64,000 bases of DNA from Belnapia sp. F-4-1 (GCF_000802185.1 NZ_KN676113.1:4545430-4609429); one strand, 5' to 3'; numbered from the stretch's first letter, positions 15,155 through 24,652 are shown. Made by a program: numbers and translations. The notes: a model not told the origin generated them from the sequence alone.

Positions 15155-16195
15155 CTAGGGAGCGGGGGCCGGGAATACGAAGGCTCGTTCGGGATCCAAC
15201 GCGAGCTTCACCTCCTCTCCACGCCGGAGTCGCAGGCCGGGCGGCAGCCGGGCATGCAGATGGAGCGTGCCGCCCGCTCCATCCGGCAGGGCGAGATGGG
15301 CGAGGCTGGTGGCGCCGAGCAGGCGGCAGGCCTCGACGCGGGCGACGGGTCCCTCGGCAGCGCCGAGGCGGAGGCCTTCCGGGCGAAGGAGGAGTTCGGC
15401 CGGGCCATCGGGCATGGCGCAGGGGAGCGGGCCGAGGGCGGTCTCGGCCCGGCCGGCGCGGACCCGGGCGGGCAGGCGGTTCACCTCGCCGAGGAAGGTG
15501 GCGACGAAGGGGCTGGCCGGGCGGAGGTAGAGATCCTCCGGCGTGCCGAGCTGGACCACCTTGCCCTCCCGCATGAGGGCGATGCGGTCGGCGAGGAACA
15601 TCGCCTCCTCCGCGTCATGGGTGACGATGAGGGCGGGGATGCCGGCGGATTGCAGGACGTGGAGCGTATCGTCCCGTACCTGTTCGCGGAGCCGGGCATC
15701 GAGGCTGGCGAAGGCCTCGTCGAGCAACAGGGCGCGGGGGCGGGGGGCGAGCGCACGGGCCAGGGCGACGCGCTGCTGCTGGCCGCCGGAGAGGGTGTGG
15801 GGATAAGCATTGGCAAGCGCCTCCAGCCCGACCCGTGCCAGGGCTTCGGCCACCTGCCAGGCGCGCTCGCCACGCGGCGTGGCGCCGAGGCCGAAGGCGA
15901 CGTTGCCGGCGACGGTCAGGTGGGGAAAGAGCGCGTAGTCCTGGAAGACGAAGCCGACCCGTCTGGCCTCGGGCGGCAGCTCGCGGCCCGGCTCGGCCAG
16001 CGGGATGTCGTCGAGGGCGATATGTCCGGCCTGGAGCGGCTCAAGCCCGGCGACGAGGCGGAGCAGCGTCGTCTTGCCGTCGCCCGAGGGACCGAGCAGG
16101 CAGAGAATCTCGCCGGCCGCGACCTCGAGGTCGATGCCGCGCAGGATCGCCCGCGCCCCATAGGCGTGGCGGATGCCGCTGAGGCGCAGGCTCAT
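15155..16195 (-). CDS. ABC transporter ATP-binding protein (FbpC/PotA-like with TOBE domain)
   Basis: A 346-residue importer-type ATPase. Walker A is GPSGDGKTT at 35-43, where Asp replaces the usual Ser or Cys. Q-loop VFQDYALFPHLT, signature LSGGQQQR, Walker B ALLLDEAFASLD and the switch His in IVTHDAEEA follow. The C-terminal about 110 residues are a TOBE-like regulatory domain, as in FbpC, CysA and PotA. No permease or binding protein is nearby. Its ATG overlaps the scpB stop (ATGA), so it is translated with the scpAB genes. It occupies the position that tatA has in related genomes. Confidence 0.85.
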   Translation of the reverse strand: MSLRLSGIRHAYGARAILRGIDLEVAAGEILCLLGPSGDGKTTLLRLVAGLEPLQAGHIALDDIPLAEPGRELPPEARRVGFVFQDYALFPHLTVAGNVAFGLGATPRGERAWQVAEALARVGLEALANAYPHTLSGGQQQRVALARALAPRPRALLLDEAFASLDARLREQVRDDTLHVLQSAGIPALIVTHDAEEAMFLADRIALMREGKVVQLGTPEDLYLRPASPFVATFLGEVNRLPARVRAGRAETALGPLPCAMPDGPAELLLRPEGLRLGAAEGPVARVEACRLLGATSLAHLALPDGAGGTLHLHARLPPGLRLRRGEEVKLALDPERAFVFPAPAP

Positions 16196-16782
16196 GCGGA
16201 AAGCGGCGGGGCCGGCTCGCTTACCAGTTCCTCGCGGCGCGGCAGGTCGGTCAGTGCCTTCAGGCCGAATTGCTCGAGGAAGCGCGGAGTGGTGCCCCAG
16301 AGGCTCGGGCGGCCGGGAACCTCCTTGCGGCCGCGCGGGGCGATGAGCCCCATCTCCAGCAGGGCCTCAAGCGTCGATTGGGAAAGCGAGGCGCCGCGGA
16401 TCTCCTCGATCTCGGCGCGGGTCGCGGGCTGGTGGTAGGCGATGATGGCGAGCGTCTCCATCGCCACCCGCGGCAGGCGGCGGGGAACCTCGACCACCTT
16501 GGTGATGGCGGGCGCCAGCTCGGGCGCGGTGCGGAAGGCGACGCCGCCGGCGACCTCGACCAGCTCGACCGGACGGCCGGCGGTGGTCGCCATCAACGAA
16601 GTGATGACGGCACGGGGGTCGATGCCAGGGGGCAAGGCCTGGGCCAGGCGCGCGGGCGGGATCGGCCGGTCGCTGGCGAAGATGAGAGCCTCGGCGATGC
16701 GGAGGGCATGCGCGAAGAGCGCAGGGTCGGCCTCCGGCATCGGCTCGGCAACGGGCTCGGGGAGATCAGGCGGCTCGGACAT
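16192..16782 (-). CDS. scpB: Segregation and condensation protein B
   Basis: A 196-residue winged-helix protein, the ScpB subunit of the SMC-ScpAB condensin. Conserved segments are ALIFASDRPIP, MATTAGRPVELVEVAGGVAFRT, ETLAIIAYHQPATRAEIEEIRG and LWGTTPRFLEQFGL. The start MSEPPDLPEP is preferred over a longer frame because it gives the usual ScpB N-terminus; it overlaps the scpA 3' end by 17 bases. Transcription is coupled with scpA upstream and the ABC ATPase downstream. Confidence 0.92.
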   Translation of the reverse strand: MSEPPDLPEPVAEPMPEADPALFAHALRIAEALIFASDRPIPPARLAQALPPGIDPRAVITSLMATTAGRPVELVEVAGGVAFRTAPELAPAITKVVEVPRRLPRVAMETLAIIAYHQPATRAEIEEIRGASLSQSTLEALLEMGLIAPRGRKEVPGRPSLWGTTPRFLEQFGLKALTDLPRREELVSEPAPPLSA

Positions 16783-17530
16783 CGGGGATCGCTTCGGTCG
16801 GGGCGGCGCGACGGACCAGGATTGGGCCGAAGGCGCGGTCCTGCTGCAATTGGATGCCGCCGCCACGGGCTGTCTCGAGGGCGGCGATGAGGGTGCTGGC
16901 AAGCGCGGCGCGCTGCTCGACGGGGTCGGTCAGGCCTTCGGGGAGGAAACGGTGCAGTACCGCCCAGTCCGGCAGGGCGCCGATCAGCCGCCCGAGCCGA
17001 GCCAGCGCATCCTGCACCGTCCAAAGCTTGCGGTGCTTGGGCGTGTAGGGGCGGCGGGCGAGCGCCCGGCGGCGGGCGGCGGCATAGGCCTGGAGGAGGG
17101 CCGGCAGGTCGGCATTGATCCCGCTGCGGTCCTCGATGCGGAGCTGCTCGGCGGCGCCGCGGCCGAAGACCTCGCGGCCGAGCTGGTCGCGGGTGGCAAG
17201 CCAGGCGGCGGCGAGGCGCATCCGCTCCAGCTCGGCGAGGCGGTCGGTCAGCGCGGCGGCGAGGGCCTCGGCATCCACTTCCTCGGCCGGGTCCGGCGGG
17301 ACCAGCAGGCGGGATTTCAACCAGGCCAGCCAGGCAGCCATCACCAGCCAGTCGGCGGCGAGTTCCAGGCGGACGCGGCGGGCCTGCTCCAGCACGGCGA
17401 GGAACTGGTCAACGAGCGCGATGATCGAGATCTTTTCGAGATCGACCTTCTGCGCCCGCGCCAGGTCGAGCAGCAGGTCGAGCGGGCCCTCGAAGCCGTC
17501 GAGGCGGAGATGCAGGACCGGTTGGGTCAT
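16766..17530 (-). CDS. scpA: Segregation and condensation protein A (kleisin)
   Basis: A 254-residue kleisin that bridges SMC heads with ScpB to form bacterial condensin. The N-terminal signature LDGFEGPLDLLLDLARAQKVDLEKISI is clear, followed by a helical centre (ADWLVMAAWLAWLKSRLLVP) and the C-terminal winged-helix part. Its ATG overlaps the stop of the upstream M50 protease gene (ATGA). scpA-scpB pairing and length are ordinary. Confidence 0.94.
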   Translation of the reverse strand: MTQPVLHLRLDGFEGPLDLLLDLARAQKVDLEKISIIALVDQFLAVLEQARRVRLELAADWLVMAAWLAWLKSRLLVPPDPAEEVDAEALAAALTDRLAELERMRLAAAWLATRDQLGREVFGRGAAEQLRIEDRSGINADLPALLQAYAAARRRALARRPYTPKHRKLWTVQDALARLGRLIGALPDWAVLHRFLPEGLTDPVEQRAALASTLIAALETARGGGIQLQQDRAFGPILVRRAAPTEAIPDVRAA

Positions 17531-18246
17531 TCGCTCCCTCCCCCGTTGCCCGTGAGCGTCAGCACGAGGTCGAAGGCCTGGGCGACGACGTTGCGGAGTG
17601 CCCAGCCGACCGGGTCGTAGCCTTCCGCGATCCGGGGCAGCAGGAAGACGGCGAAGATTACGATGAGGATGCCCCAGCGCTCCAGCCGCATGTAGGGAAG
17701 CGCCAGCGGCCGGGGCAGCAGGCCCGCGACGATCCGCCCGCCATCGAGCGGCGGGATGGGCAGCAGGTTGAACAGGCCGAGGACCAGGTTGGCGAGGATC
17801 GCGTACTGGACGAAGCGGAGGCCGGCATAGAGCAGATCGCGGGGCGCCGTGCCGTCGAGCGCGACCAGCGGGTGGACCAGCAGGCCGGCGATGAGGGCCA
17901 GGACGAAATTCATCAGCGGGCCGGCGGCGGCGACCAGCATCATTCCCTGGCGCGGGTGGCGCAGCGCCCGGATGTTCACCGGCACCGGCTTCGCCCAGCC
18001 GAACATGAACTCGACGCGGCCCAGGGTCAGCAGCTGGCCGAGCAGCAGGATGCCGGGCAGCAGGACCGTGCCGACCGGGTCCACATGGCGGAGCGGGTTG
18101 AGGCTGAGTCGACCGGCGAGCTTCGCCGTCGGATCACCGAGGGCTAGCGCGGCATAGCCATGCGCCGCCTCGTGCAGGGTGATCGCCAGGACGGAGGCGA
18201 GCACCGCGGCCACCAGCTCCGGCAGCCAGCCGAAGCCCTCGGTCAC
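17527..18246 (-). CDS. Site-2 protease family intramembrane metalloprotease (M50)
   Basis: A 239-residue polytopic protein of the M50 (SpoIVFB/Rv-type) family. The zinc motif HEAAH is at 25-29 in the first helix, and the third ligand D168 lies in LPIPPLDGG. SLNPLRHVDPVGT is also typical of these short S2P homologues without a PDZ domain. The start is a GTG that overlaps the nagZ stop (GTGA), just ahead of TEGFGWLPE; no ATG is closer. Substrates of this branch are generally unknown. It is embedded between nagZ and scpA in a fully coupled operon. Confidence 0.87.
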   Translation of the reverse strand: MTEGFGWLPELVAAVLASVLAITLHEAAHGYAALALGDPTAKLAGRLSLNPLRHVDPVGTVLLPGILLLGQLLTLGRVEFMFGWAKPVPVNIRALRHPRQGMMLVAAAGPLMNFVLALIAGLLVHPLVALDGTAPRDLLYAGLRFVQYAILANLVLGLFNLLPIPPLDGGRIVAGLLPRPLALPYMRLERWGILIVIFAVFLLPRIAEGYDPVGWALRNVVAQAFDLVLTLTGNGGGSE

Positions 18247-19241
18247 GCGGCGGCCGCGAGCCGGGCGTCCCGGAGGGCGAGCAAGCCGGCGGGGTCGAGG
18301 GTCTGGCGGGCGGCCAGTACCCGGGCGCGGGTCTCGGCCAGCCGGGCTTCGGCCGCATCGCCAAGCGCCGGGCAGGCGGCGAGGACGGCGGCGCTGTTCT
18401 CCAGCACGCCATTGCAGTGGAGGACGAGGTCGCAGCCGGCCTCGATCGAGGCGGCGGCAAGCTCGCCGGGTTCGCCCTCCAGCGCCTTCATGCAAAGATC
18501 GTCGCTGATCAGCACGCCCTGGAAGCCGATGGCGCGGCGGATCACCTGGCCGATGACCAGAGGCGAGAGGGTAGCCGGGCGCTCCGGGTCCAGCTCCTGA
18601 TAGACGATATGCGCGGTCATGGCCCAGGCGGCGATGTCGGCCAGGGCCGCGAAGGGGCCGCAATCCTCGACCAGCATCTCGCGCGGGGCGGTGACGCGGG
18701 GTAGCTCGTAATGGCTGTCGACCATGGCACGGCCATGGCCGGGGATGTGCTTCACCACCGGGATGCAGCCGGCCTGCTGGAGGCCCTCGGCCCAGGCGAG
18801 GCCGAGCCGGGCGACCTCCTCCGGATCGTCGCTGAAGGCGCGGTCGCCGACGATGCCATGGGCGCCCGGCATCCGCAGGTCGAGTACCGGGGCGCAGACC
18901 ACGTCGAAGCCTGCATCGCGGCAGATCAGCCCGTGGAGCGCGGCATTGGCGCGGGCGGCCTCGGCCGGAGCGCCCTCGAAGCGCGCGGCGGGTGGGAAGT
19001 CGGGCCAGTGCGGGGTGCGGAGGCGGGCGACGCGGCCGCCTTCCTGATCCACCAGGATGGGGGCGGATTCGCCCAGCTCCTCGCGGATGGAGGCCGTGAG
19101 GGCGCGGAGCTGCGAGGGATCGGCGATGTTGCGGGCGAAGAGGATCACGCCGAGCGGGGGCGTAGCCTGCAGCAGCGCCCCTTCCTCCGCGGTCAGCGCA
19201 TGGCCGGAAAGGCCGATGATGGCGGCGCGCGGCCGGGTCAT
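18243..19241 (-). CDS. nagZ: Beta-N-acetylhexosaminidase (GH3)
   Basis: A 332-residue cytosolic glycoside hydrolase of family 3 that removes GlcNAc from 1,6-anhydro-muropeptides during cell-wall recycling. The NagZ signature KHIPGHG (164-170) followed by the D175-S176-H177 acid/base loop is intact, and the nucleophile is D247 in LISDDLCM. Length matches the single-domain bacterial enzyme. It is 7 bases after the SPOR gene and overlaps the M50 gene start, fitting the conserved argS-SPOR-nagZ-scpAB order. Confidence 0.94.
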   Translation of the reverse strand: MTRPRAAIIGLSGHALTAEEGALLQATPPLGVILFARNIADPSQLRALTASIREELGESAPILVDQEGGRVARLRTPHWPDFPPAARFEGAPAEAARANAALHGLICRDAGFDVVCAPVLDLRMPGAHGIVGDRAFSDDPEEVARLGLAWAEGLQQAGCIPVVKHIPGHGRAMVDSHYELPRVTAPREMLVEDCGPFAALADIAAWAMTAHIVYQELDPERPATLSPLVIGQVIRRAIGFQGVLISDDLCMKALEGEPGELAAASIEAGCDLVLHCNGVLENSAAVLAACPALGDAAEARLAETRARVLAARQTLDPAGLLALRDARLAAAA

Positions 19242-19248
19242 TCCAGAT

Positions 19249-20010
19249 TCAGCCCCCGACTGGGTTGCAAGGCGCGGCCTTGGCCTGCACCGCGGCGCAA
19301 AGGGCGCGGGCGGCCGCGGCGTTGGCGAGGCCGCCGGCGCGGAGGCGGTAGAGCGGCGGCTTCCCCTCGCGGTCGAAGCGGGAGATCACCGGCTGGAACG
19401 CGGCCAGTTCGGGGATGCGCTGCTGCAGGCGCTCCCACTCTCCGCGGGCGGATTCCTCGGAGCTGAGGGCTGCGAGCTGGACCATCGCCCGGCCATTGGC
19501 GGCCGGGGCGATGGCGGGGTTGGCCGGGGCGGCGACGGGCGCGGGACGCGGCGGTGCCACCGGTGCCGCAGCGACCGGGGCAGGCGCGGGCACCGGCGCG
19601 GCGGCAACGGGCGGCGGGACGGGTTCGGGTGCGACGGCCTGGGGCGCAGGCGCCGGCGGGGCGGCCTGCTGGCGAAGCAGGTCGAGCGCTGGGCTTTCCG
19701 GGCCGCGGTCGAGGCGGGAGGTCGCCGTCACGTTGCGCTCGGCGGCGCGGCGGACCGAGGGCGGCTCCAGCACCAGCTGGTCCTGGTTCGGCACGACGAG
19801 GCCGCCGGGGGCGTCCGGCTTGATCTTCACCGGGCGCGCATCGGCCTCGATGGTCGGCACGACCCGAGGCCCCATGCGGGAGATGCCCCAATAGGCCGCA
19901 CCGCCCACCGCCAAAGTGCCGAGCAGCCCGCCGGCGACCGCCAGCATGCGCCAATTGGGCCCCGGCTGGACCGGCCGGGCGCGCCAGGATGGAACCGTGA
20001 TATCGCTCAC
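19249..20010 (-). CDS. SPOR domain-containing protein
   Basis: A 253-residue envelope protein. An N-terminal cytoplasmic segment of about 25 residues precedes one transmembrane helix ([21 protein letters not shown]). A long Pro/Ala/Val-rich linker follows (about 110-175). The C-terminal SPOR-type domain starts around [21 protein letters not shown] and ends with [14 protein letters not shown] domains bind denuded glycan strands at division septa. The start overlaps the argS stop (ATGA). A role in peptidoglycan remodelling fits the neighbour nagZ. Confidence 0.85.
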   Translation of the reverse strand: MSDITVPSWRARPVQPGPNWRMLAVAGGLLGTLAVGGAAYWGISRMGPRVVPTIEADARPVKIKPDAPGGLVVPNQDQLVLEPPSVRRAAERNVTATSRLDRGPESPALDLLRQQAAPPAPAPQAVAPEPVPPPVAAAPVPAPAPVAAAPVAPPRPAPVAAPANPAIAPAANGRAMVQLAALSSEESARGEWERLQQRIPELAAFQPVISRFDREGKPPLYRLRAGGLANAAAARALCAAVQAKAAPCNPVGG

Positions 20011-21773
20011 CGCATCTCCTCGACGGGCGTGACCCCCATCACCCTGAGGCCCGAGCGGATGACCGTCGCCGTCGCGGCAACCAGCGCGAGCCTCGCCCGC
20101 GTCGCCTCCGGCTCATCCCCCCGGATGAAGCGGAGGGTCGTGTCCTCTCGTCCCCTGTTCCACAATACGTGAAAATCACCCGCCAAGTCATGGAGAAAGA
20201 AGGCGATGCGGTGCGGCTCACGGGCCAGCGCCGCGGACTCAACGGTGCGGGGCCAAGCAGTGAGGCGGCGGATCAGGGCCAATTCGGCCTGATCAACCAG
20301 CGAATCGAGCGGGGCCTCGACGAGGTCCGTGGGGTCGCCGGCGCTGCGCAGGACGCTGCGGCAGCGGGCATGGGCGTACTGCACGTAGAAGACGGGATTC
20401 TCGCGCGACTGCTCGACCACCTTGTCGAGGTCGAACTCCATCTGCGCATCGGCCTTGCGGGTCAGCATGGTGAAGCGGACGGCGTCGCGGCCGACTTCCT
20501 CGATGAGGTCGGCCAGCGTCACATAGGTGCCGGCGCGCTTGCTCATCCGCACCGGCTCGCCGCCCTTCATCACCTTGACGATCTGGGTCAGCACCACGTC
20601 GAGCGGGACCGGGCGGTCGGCGGAGAGGGCCGAGACGGCGGCCTGCATGCGCTTGACGTAGCCGCCATGGTCGGCGCCCCAGACATGGACCAGCTCGTCG
20701 AAGCCGCGGGCGAGCTTGTCGGCATGGTTGCCGATGTCGTTGGCGAAATAGGTGTTGCTGCCATCCGACTTGCGGAGCGGGCGGTCCACGTCGTCGCCGA
20801 AGCGGGTGGAGGCGAAGAGGGTCTGCGGGCGCGGCTCCCAGTCCTCCGGGGTCTTGCCCTTGGGCGGCTCGAGCACGCCCTCATAGACCAGGCCGCGCTC
20901 GGCGAGCGTTGCGATGGCGCGGTCGGCGACGCCGGCGCGGACCAGCTCAGCCTCGCTGATGAAGACGTCGTGGCGGACGCCGAGGGCGGCGAGGTCCTGG
21001 CGGATCTCGGCCATCATGGCATCGACGGCGAAAGGCTGGACGGTGTCGAGCCAGAGCGCCAGGTCGGCCGGGAGGGCGCCGGGGGCGAGGGCGTCGCCAT
21101 AGCGGCCCTTCAGCGTCTCGCCGATGGGGATGAGGTATTCGCCCCGGTACTGGAGGCCGCCGGGGATGTTCGCTGAGTACTCCTCCTCGGTCAGCGGCGT
21201 GCCGAGCGCCTGCAGGTAGCGCCAGTAGGCGGCCCAGGCGAGGGCCTGCACCTGCGCCCCGGCATCGTTGATGTAGTACTCCTTGGTCACCGCCCAGCCG
21301 GCCTTGTCGAGCAGGTTGGCCAAGGCATCGCCCACCACGGCGCCGCGGCAATGGCCGACATGCATGGGGCCGGTCGGGTTGGCGGAGACGTACTCGACAT
21401 CGACCTTGCGGCCGGCGCCGACGGCGCTGTCGCCATAGGCCTCGGCGGCCTCCAGGATCACCGGGAGCTGGGCGCGCAGGAAGCCCTCGCGCAGGCGGAG
21501 GTTGACGAAGCCCGGCCCGGCGGGGGCGGCGGTCTCGACCTCGGGCAGGGCGGCGAGCCGCTCGGCCAGCGCCGCGGCGAGCTTCGGCGGGGGCTGGCGG
21601 GCGGGCTTGGCGACGACGAGGGCGGCGTTGGTCGCCATGTCGCCATGGCTCGGGTCGCGCGGCGGCTCCATCTGCACCTTGGCGAAGGCGTCCTCGGGCA
21701 GCTCGGGCAGGAGGTCCCGCAGGGCGGCGATGGCGCGGGCGCGGAGGGCCGCGAAGATGTCGGTGCTGGTCAT
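20007..21773 (-). CDS. argS: Arginyl-tRNA synthetase
   Basis: A 588-residue class I aminoacyl-tRNA synthetase. The HIGH-type motif is HVGH in [14 protein letters not shown] and the KMSKS-type loop is RMSKRAGT. The N-terminal Add-1 domain and the C-terminal DALR anticodon-binding domain ([13 protein letters not shown] region onward) are complete. Length is normal. It lies 48 bases downstream of dgt and overlaps the SPOR gene by 4 bases. In this cluster ArgS and SerS bracket the envelope and chromosome genes. Confidence 0.96.
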   Translation of the reverse strand: MTSTDIFAALRARAIAALRDLLPELPEDAFAKVQMEPPRDPSHGDMATNAALVVAKPARQPPPKLAAALAERLAALPEVETAAPAGPGFVNLRLREGFLRAQLPVILEAAEAYGDSAVGAGRKVDVEYVSANPTGPMHVGHCRGAVVGDALANLLDKAGWAVTKEYYINDAGAQVQALAWAAYWRYLQALGTPLTEEEYSANIPGGLQYRGEYLIPIGETLKGRYGDALAPGALPADLALWLDTVQPFAVDAMMAEIRQDLAALGVRHDVFISEAELVRAGVADRAIATLAERGLVYEGVLEPPKGKTPEDWEPRPQTLFASTRFGDDVDRPLRKSDGSNTYFANDIGNHADKLARGFDELVHVWGADHGGYVKRMQAAVSALSADRPVPLDVVLTQIVKVMKGGEPVRMSKRAGTYVTLADLIEEVGRDAVRFTMLTRKADAQMEFDLDKVVEQSRENPVFYVQYAHARCRSVLRSAGDPTDLVEAPLDSLVDQAELALIRRLTAWPRTVESAALAREPHRIAFFLHDLAGDFHVLWNRGREDTTLRFIRGDEPEATRARLALVAATATVIRSGLRVMGVTPVEEMR

Positions 21774-21821
21774 GCTGCGGTGCGGTTTAGCCCGCGATGC
21801 CCACGGGTGGAAACACCTGCG

Positions 21822-22976
21822 TTACCCAGGGATGTTCGGGTCCGTCAGGCGGCGGTGCTCTTCCAGTGCGTACCGGTCGGTCATGCCGGCGATGTAGTCG
21901 CAGACGACGCGGGCGCAGGTCGGGCTGCCCGCCTCCCCTGCCCTTGCCCGCCAGTCGTCGGGCAGCATTTGCGGGCCACCGTGGAGGAGCTGGAAGAGAA
22001 GCTGGCTCACCCGCTTCGACTTCTGCATCGCCCGGTTCACCCGCCAGTGACGGTACATGCGGGTGAAGAGGAAGTCGCGGATCACCTGGTTCGCCTCGGC
22101 CATGGGGCGGGAGAAGGCAATCACCGGCTCGGCCGCGGCGCGGATGTCGTCGGCGCTCTGCGGGGCGAGGGCGGCGATGCGGCGGCCGGCCTCCTCCACC
22201 ACGTCCTGGATCATCAGGTTGATGACGCGGCGGACGGTTTCCGTCACCAAGCGGTCGCGGCTGATGCCAGGAAAGGCGGCAAGGACCTCGCGGTAGGCGT
22301 CTCCGACCAGGGGCAGGCCGGCGATGTCCTCCGGAGCGAGGATGCGGGCGCGCACGCCGTCGTCGAGGTCGTGGTTGTTGTAGGCGATGTCGTCGGCCAG
22401 CGCCGCGACCTGGGCCTCCGCGGAGGCGTGGGTCTGGAGTTCGAGTGGGTGCTGACGGTCATATTCGGCAATGAAGGCCGACGGCCGACGGAGCGGGCCG
22501 TTGTGCTTGGCGAGGCCCTCCAGCGTTTCCCAGGACAGGTTCAGCCCGTCGAAATTGGCGTAGCGGGCCTCAAGCACCGTCACGACCTTCAGCGACTGGG
22601 CGTTGTGGTCGAAGCCGCCATAGGGGCGCATCTGGCTGTCGAGCGCCTCCTCCCCGGCATGGCCGAAAGGCGGGTGTCCCAGGTCATGGGCCAGCGCCAG
22701 GGCCTCGGCCAGATCCTCGTCGAGGCGGAGGCGGCGGGCCAGGCTGCGGGCGATCTGCGCAACCTCGATGCTGTGAGTCAGGCGGGTACGAAAATAGTCG
22801 CCTTCATGGAAAATGAAGACCTGGGTCTTGTATTGCAGCCGGCGGAAGGCGCCGGTGTGGATGATGCGGTCGCGGTCGCGCTGCCAGGGGGAGCGGGCAT
22901 CGGCCGGCTCTGGATGCAGCCGGCCGCGGGACTGGCGAGGGTCGACGGCCCAGGGAGCGCGGAGTTCGGACGGCAT
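21822..22976 (-). CDS. dgt: dGTP triphosphohydrolase-like protein (HD domain)
   Basis: A 384-residue deoxyguanosinetriphosphate triphosphohydrolase-like protein. The HD metal site is intact: RTRLTHSIEVAQIAR, the HD pair in LAHDLGHPPFGHAGEEAL and a downstream Asp in DIAYNNHDLDDG. RDRDRIIHTGAFRRLQYKTQVF is the family N-terminal block. The start is MPSELRAPW; another ATG 5 codons upstream lacks a better ribosome site. The enzyme releases inorganic triphosphate from dNTPs. The gene is divergent from the erpA homologue, a conserved alphaproteobacterial arrangement. Confidence 0.9.
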   Translation of the reverse strand: MPSELRAPWAVDPRQSRGRLHPEPADARSPWQRDRDRIIHTGAFRRLQYKTQVFIFHEGDYFRTRLTHSIEVAQIARSLARRLRLDEDLAEALALAHDLGHPPFGHAGEEALDSQMRPYGGFDHNAQSLKVVTVLEARYANFDGLNLSWETLEGLAKHNGPLRRPSAFIAEYDRQHPLELQTHASAEAQVAALADDIAYNNHDLDDGVRARILAPEDIAGLPLVGDAYREVLAAFPGISRDRLVTETVRRVINLMIQDVVEEAGRRIAALAPQSADDIRAAAEPVIAFSRPMAEANQVIRDFLFTRMYRHWRVNRAMQKSKRVSQLLFQLLHGGPQMLPDDWRARAGEAGSPTCARVVCDYIAGMTDRYALEEHRRLTDPNIPG

Positions 22977-23062
22977 GGCGCTGCCTAGCATGGGCGGGGG
23001 TGAGGTTGGAAATCAGGCCGCGGCAACCCTATCTTCCAAATGAAGCTGATCGAGATCCTGCC

Positions 23063-23413
23063 ATGCCCGATGGTGCCGACCTGCCCCGTTTCCGTGTGAC
23101 CCCGCGCGCCGCCGCCCAGGTGGCGGAGATCGCGCGCCGTGAGGGACGGCCGGAGGCTGGGCTCCGCGTCTCGGTAAGCGCCGGAGGGTGCTCGGGCTTC
23201 CAGTACGGCTTCGCGCTGGAGGACAGCGCGGCTGAGGATGATCTTGTCGTCGAGTCGGGGGAAGTTCGGGTCTTCATCGACAGCGTGTCGCTCGACCTGC
23301 TGGCGGGGTCGGAATTGGAGTGGAACGACTCGCTGATCGGGGCGCATTTTGTGGTGCGCAATCCGCAGGCGGTCTCGGGCTGTGGCTGCGGGGTGAGCTT
23401 CGCGGTCGGGTAA
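23063..23413 (+). CDS. erpA: Iron-sulfur cluster insertion protein, A-type carrier
   Basis: A 116-residue HesB/IscA-like protein. The three conserved cysteines are present: C43 in GGCSGFQYGF and C107/C109 in SGCGCGVSF. A-type carriers accept Fe-S clusters from the scaffold and pass them to apoproteins. The start MPDGADLP matches the usual family N-terminus; a longer frame includes unrelated promoter sequence. Naming as erpA and not iscA rests on its position divergent from dgt. Confidence 0.88.
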   Translation: MPDGADLPRFRVTPRAAAQVAEIARREGRPEAGLRVSVSAGGCSGFQYGFALEDSAAEDDLVVESGEVRVFIDSVSLDLLAGSELEWNDSLIGAHFVVRNPQAVSGCGCGVSFAVG

Positions 23414-23476
23414 AGGCCCCTTCCCCGCCATCCATCCCGGCTGGCCAAGCCAGCCGCTTCCGGCGATGGTGGGGCC

Positions 23477-24247
23477 ATGCTCCGCCTTGCCAGCTTCAAC
23501 GTGAACTCAATCCGCCGCCGCGCGCCGCATGTGCGGCGCTTTCTCGAGCGGCACCAGCCGGATCTGCTCTTCCTCCAGGAGCTGAAGTGCAGGACGGAGG
23601 AATTCCCCGCCGCGGAATTCGAGGGAAGCGGGTATCGCATCCAGGCGATCGGGCAGCCGGGCGGGCGCAATGGCGTTGCGGTGCTCGGGCGCGTCGAATT
23701 CGAGGTGACCGGCGATGCGCTGCCGGGCGAGGCCGAGGATGATCATGCCCGCTTCGTTTCCGTCCGCGCGGCGGGGATGGAGGCGGCGGGAATCTACCTG
23801 CCGAATGGGAATTCGGGGGGCGAGGCCGGCTTCCAATACAAATTGCGTTGGATGGAGCGGCTGCGGGACTGGGCGGCGGCAAGGCTCGACGATTTCATGC
23901 CGGTCGCGGTACTCGGCGACTTCAATGTCTGCCCGACCGAGGCGGATCTCTCGCCCGGGGCGTTGCCGGCGACCGATGCGCTGGTGCATCCCGAAACCCG
24001 GGCGCGGTTCCGGGCCCTCACCCATATCGGGATGACGGATTCGCTGCGGACGCTGCATCCGGCGGACGCGCCCTTCACCTATTGGGATTACGGGCCGGCC
24101 TTCAACATGAACCGCGGGCTGCGGATCGACCATGCGCTGCTCAGCCCGGAGCTGGCGGAGCGGCTGACGGGATGTGGGGTGGATACGATCGCACGGTCGG
24201 AGGACCAGCCGAGCGACCACGCGCCGGTCTGGGTGGAGCTGCGATAG
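23477..24247 (+). CDS. xthA: Exodeoxyribonuclease III
   Basis: A 256-residue exonuclease III/AP endonuclease of the EEP fold. Landmarks in order are SFNVNSIRRR, catalytic Glu in LQELK, the YLPNGN Tyr-Asn segment, GDFNVCP, RIDHALLS and the final SDHAPVW with the catalytic His. It cleaves abasic sites and degrades 3' ends in base-excision repair. It lies 63 bases downstream of the erpA homologue. A GCCCCC/GGGGGC hairpin follows the stop. Confidence 0.94.
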   Translation: MLRLASFNVNSIRRRAPHVRRFLERHQPDLLFLQELKCRTEEFPAAEFEGSGYRIQAIGQPGGRNGVAVLGRVEFEVTGDALPGEAEDDHARFVSVRAAGMEAAGIYLPNGNSGGEAGFQYKLRWMERLRDWAAARLDDFMPVAVLGDFNVCPTEADLSPGALPATDALVHPETRARFRALTHIGMTDSLRTLHPADAPFTYWDYGPAFNMNRGLRIDHALLSPELAERLTGCGVDTIARSEDQPSDHAPVWVELR

Positions 24248-24249
24248 CG

Positions 24250-24269
24250 GCCCCCCAGACTTCGGGGGC
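24250..24269 (+). terminator. Hairpin after xthA
   Basis: GCCCCC at 24250-24255 pairs with GGGGGC at 24264-24269 around an 8-base loop. It begins 3 bases after the xthA stop and has no T-tract. A weak intrinsic terminator is likely. Confidence 0.5.
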
Positions 24270-24364
24270 TCAGGCCGGGCTGCGGCGCCCGGAATGGCTA
24301 AGCGACGCCGGGACGGCGAGTGGCGCGGCGAGGCGCCAGCGGGCCAAGGTTTCAGCGCCCTCCC

Positions 24365-24541
24365 TCACCAGCGACGCCAGCCATAGCCGTAACCATAGGG
24401 GCGGCCGTAATAAACGGCGGGCGGCGGCGGCGGCGGCGCGTAGTAGGGCCGGCCGTAATAGGGTCGGGCCGGTGCGACGACGCAGCCCGATAGCAAGGTG
24501 AACGCCGGCAGCAGGAGCAGCGGCAGCAGGAAGCGTTTCAT
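24365..24541 (-). CDS. Small Tyr/Pro-rich lipoprotein
   Basis: A 58-residue exported protein. MKRFLLPLLLLPAFTLLSGC is a lipoprotein signal with lipobox LSGC. The mature part is Tyr/Pro/Gly-rich (PYYGRPYYAP, six prolines, YGYGYGWRRW). The start is supported by GAGGAG about 9 bases upstream. It has the same plan as the Gly/Tyr-repeat lipoprotein at 8089, including a C-terminal Trp/Arg end. Function unknown. It converges on xthA. Confidence 0.65.
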   Translation of the reverse strand: MKRFLLPLLLLPAFTLLSGCVVAPARPYYGRPYYAPPPPPPAVYYGRPYGYGYGWRRW

Positions 24542-24652
24542 CGCGATCACTCCTCGTGGCAGGCGCAGATAGAAACCGAGGCTCTGTGACGAAAGCAGGG
24601 CACGGCCGATAGGACCCCCGCCATGCGTAGGTGCTACCGGCCGAATCACCTA

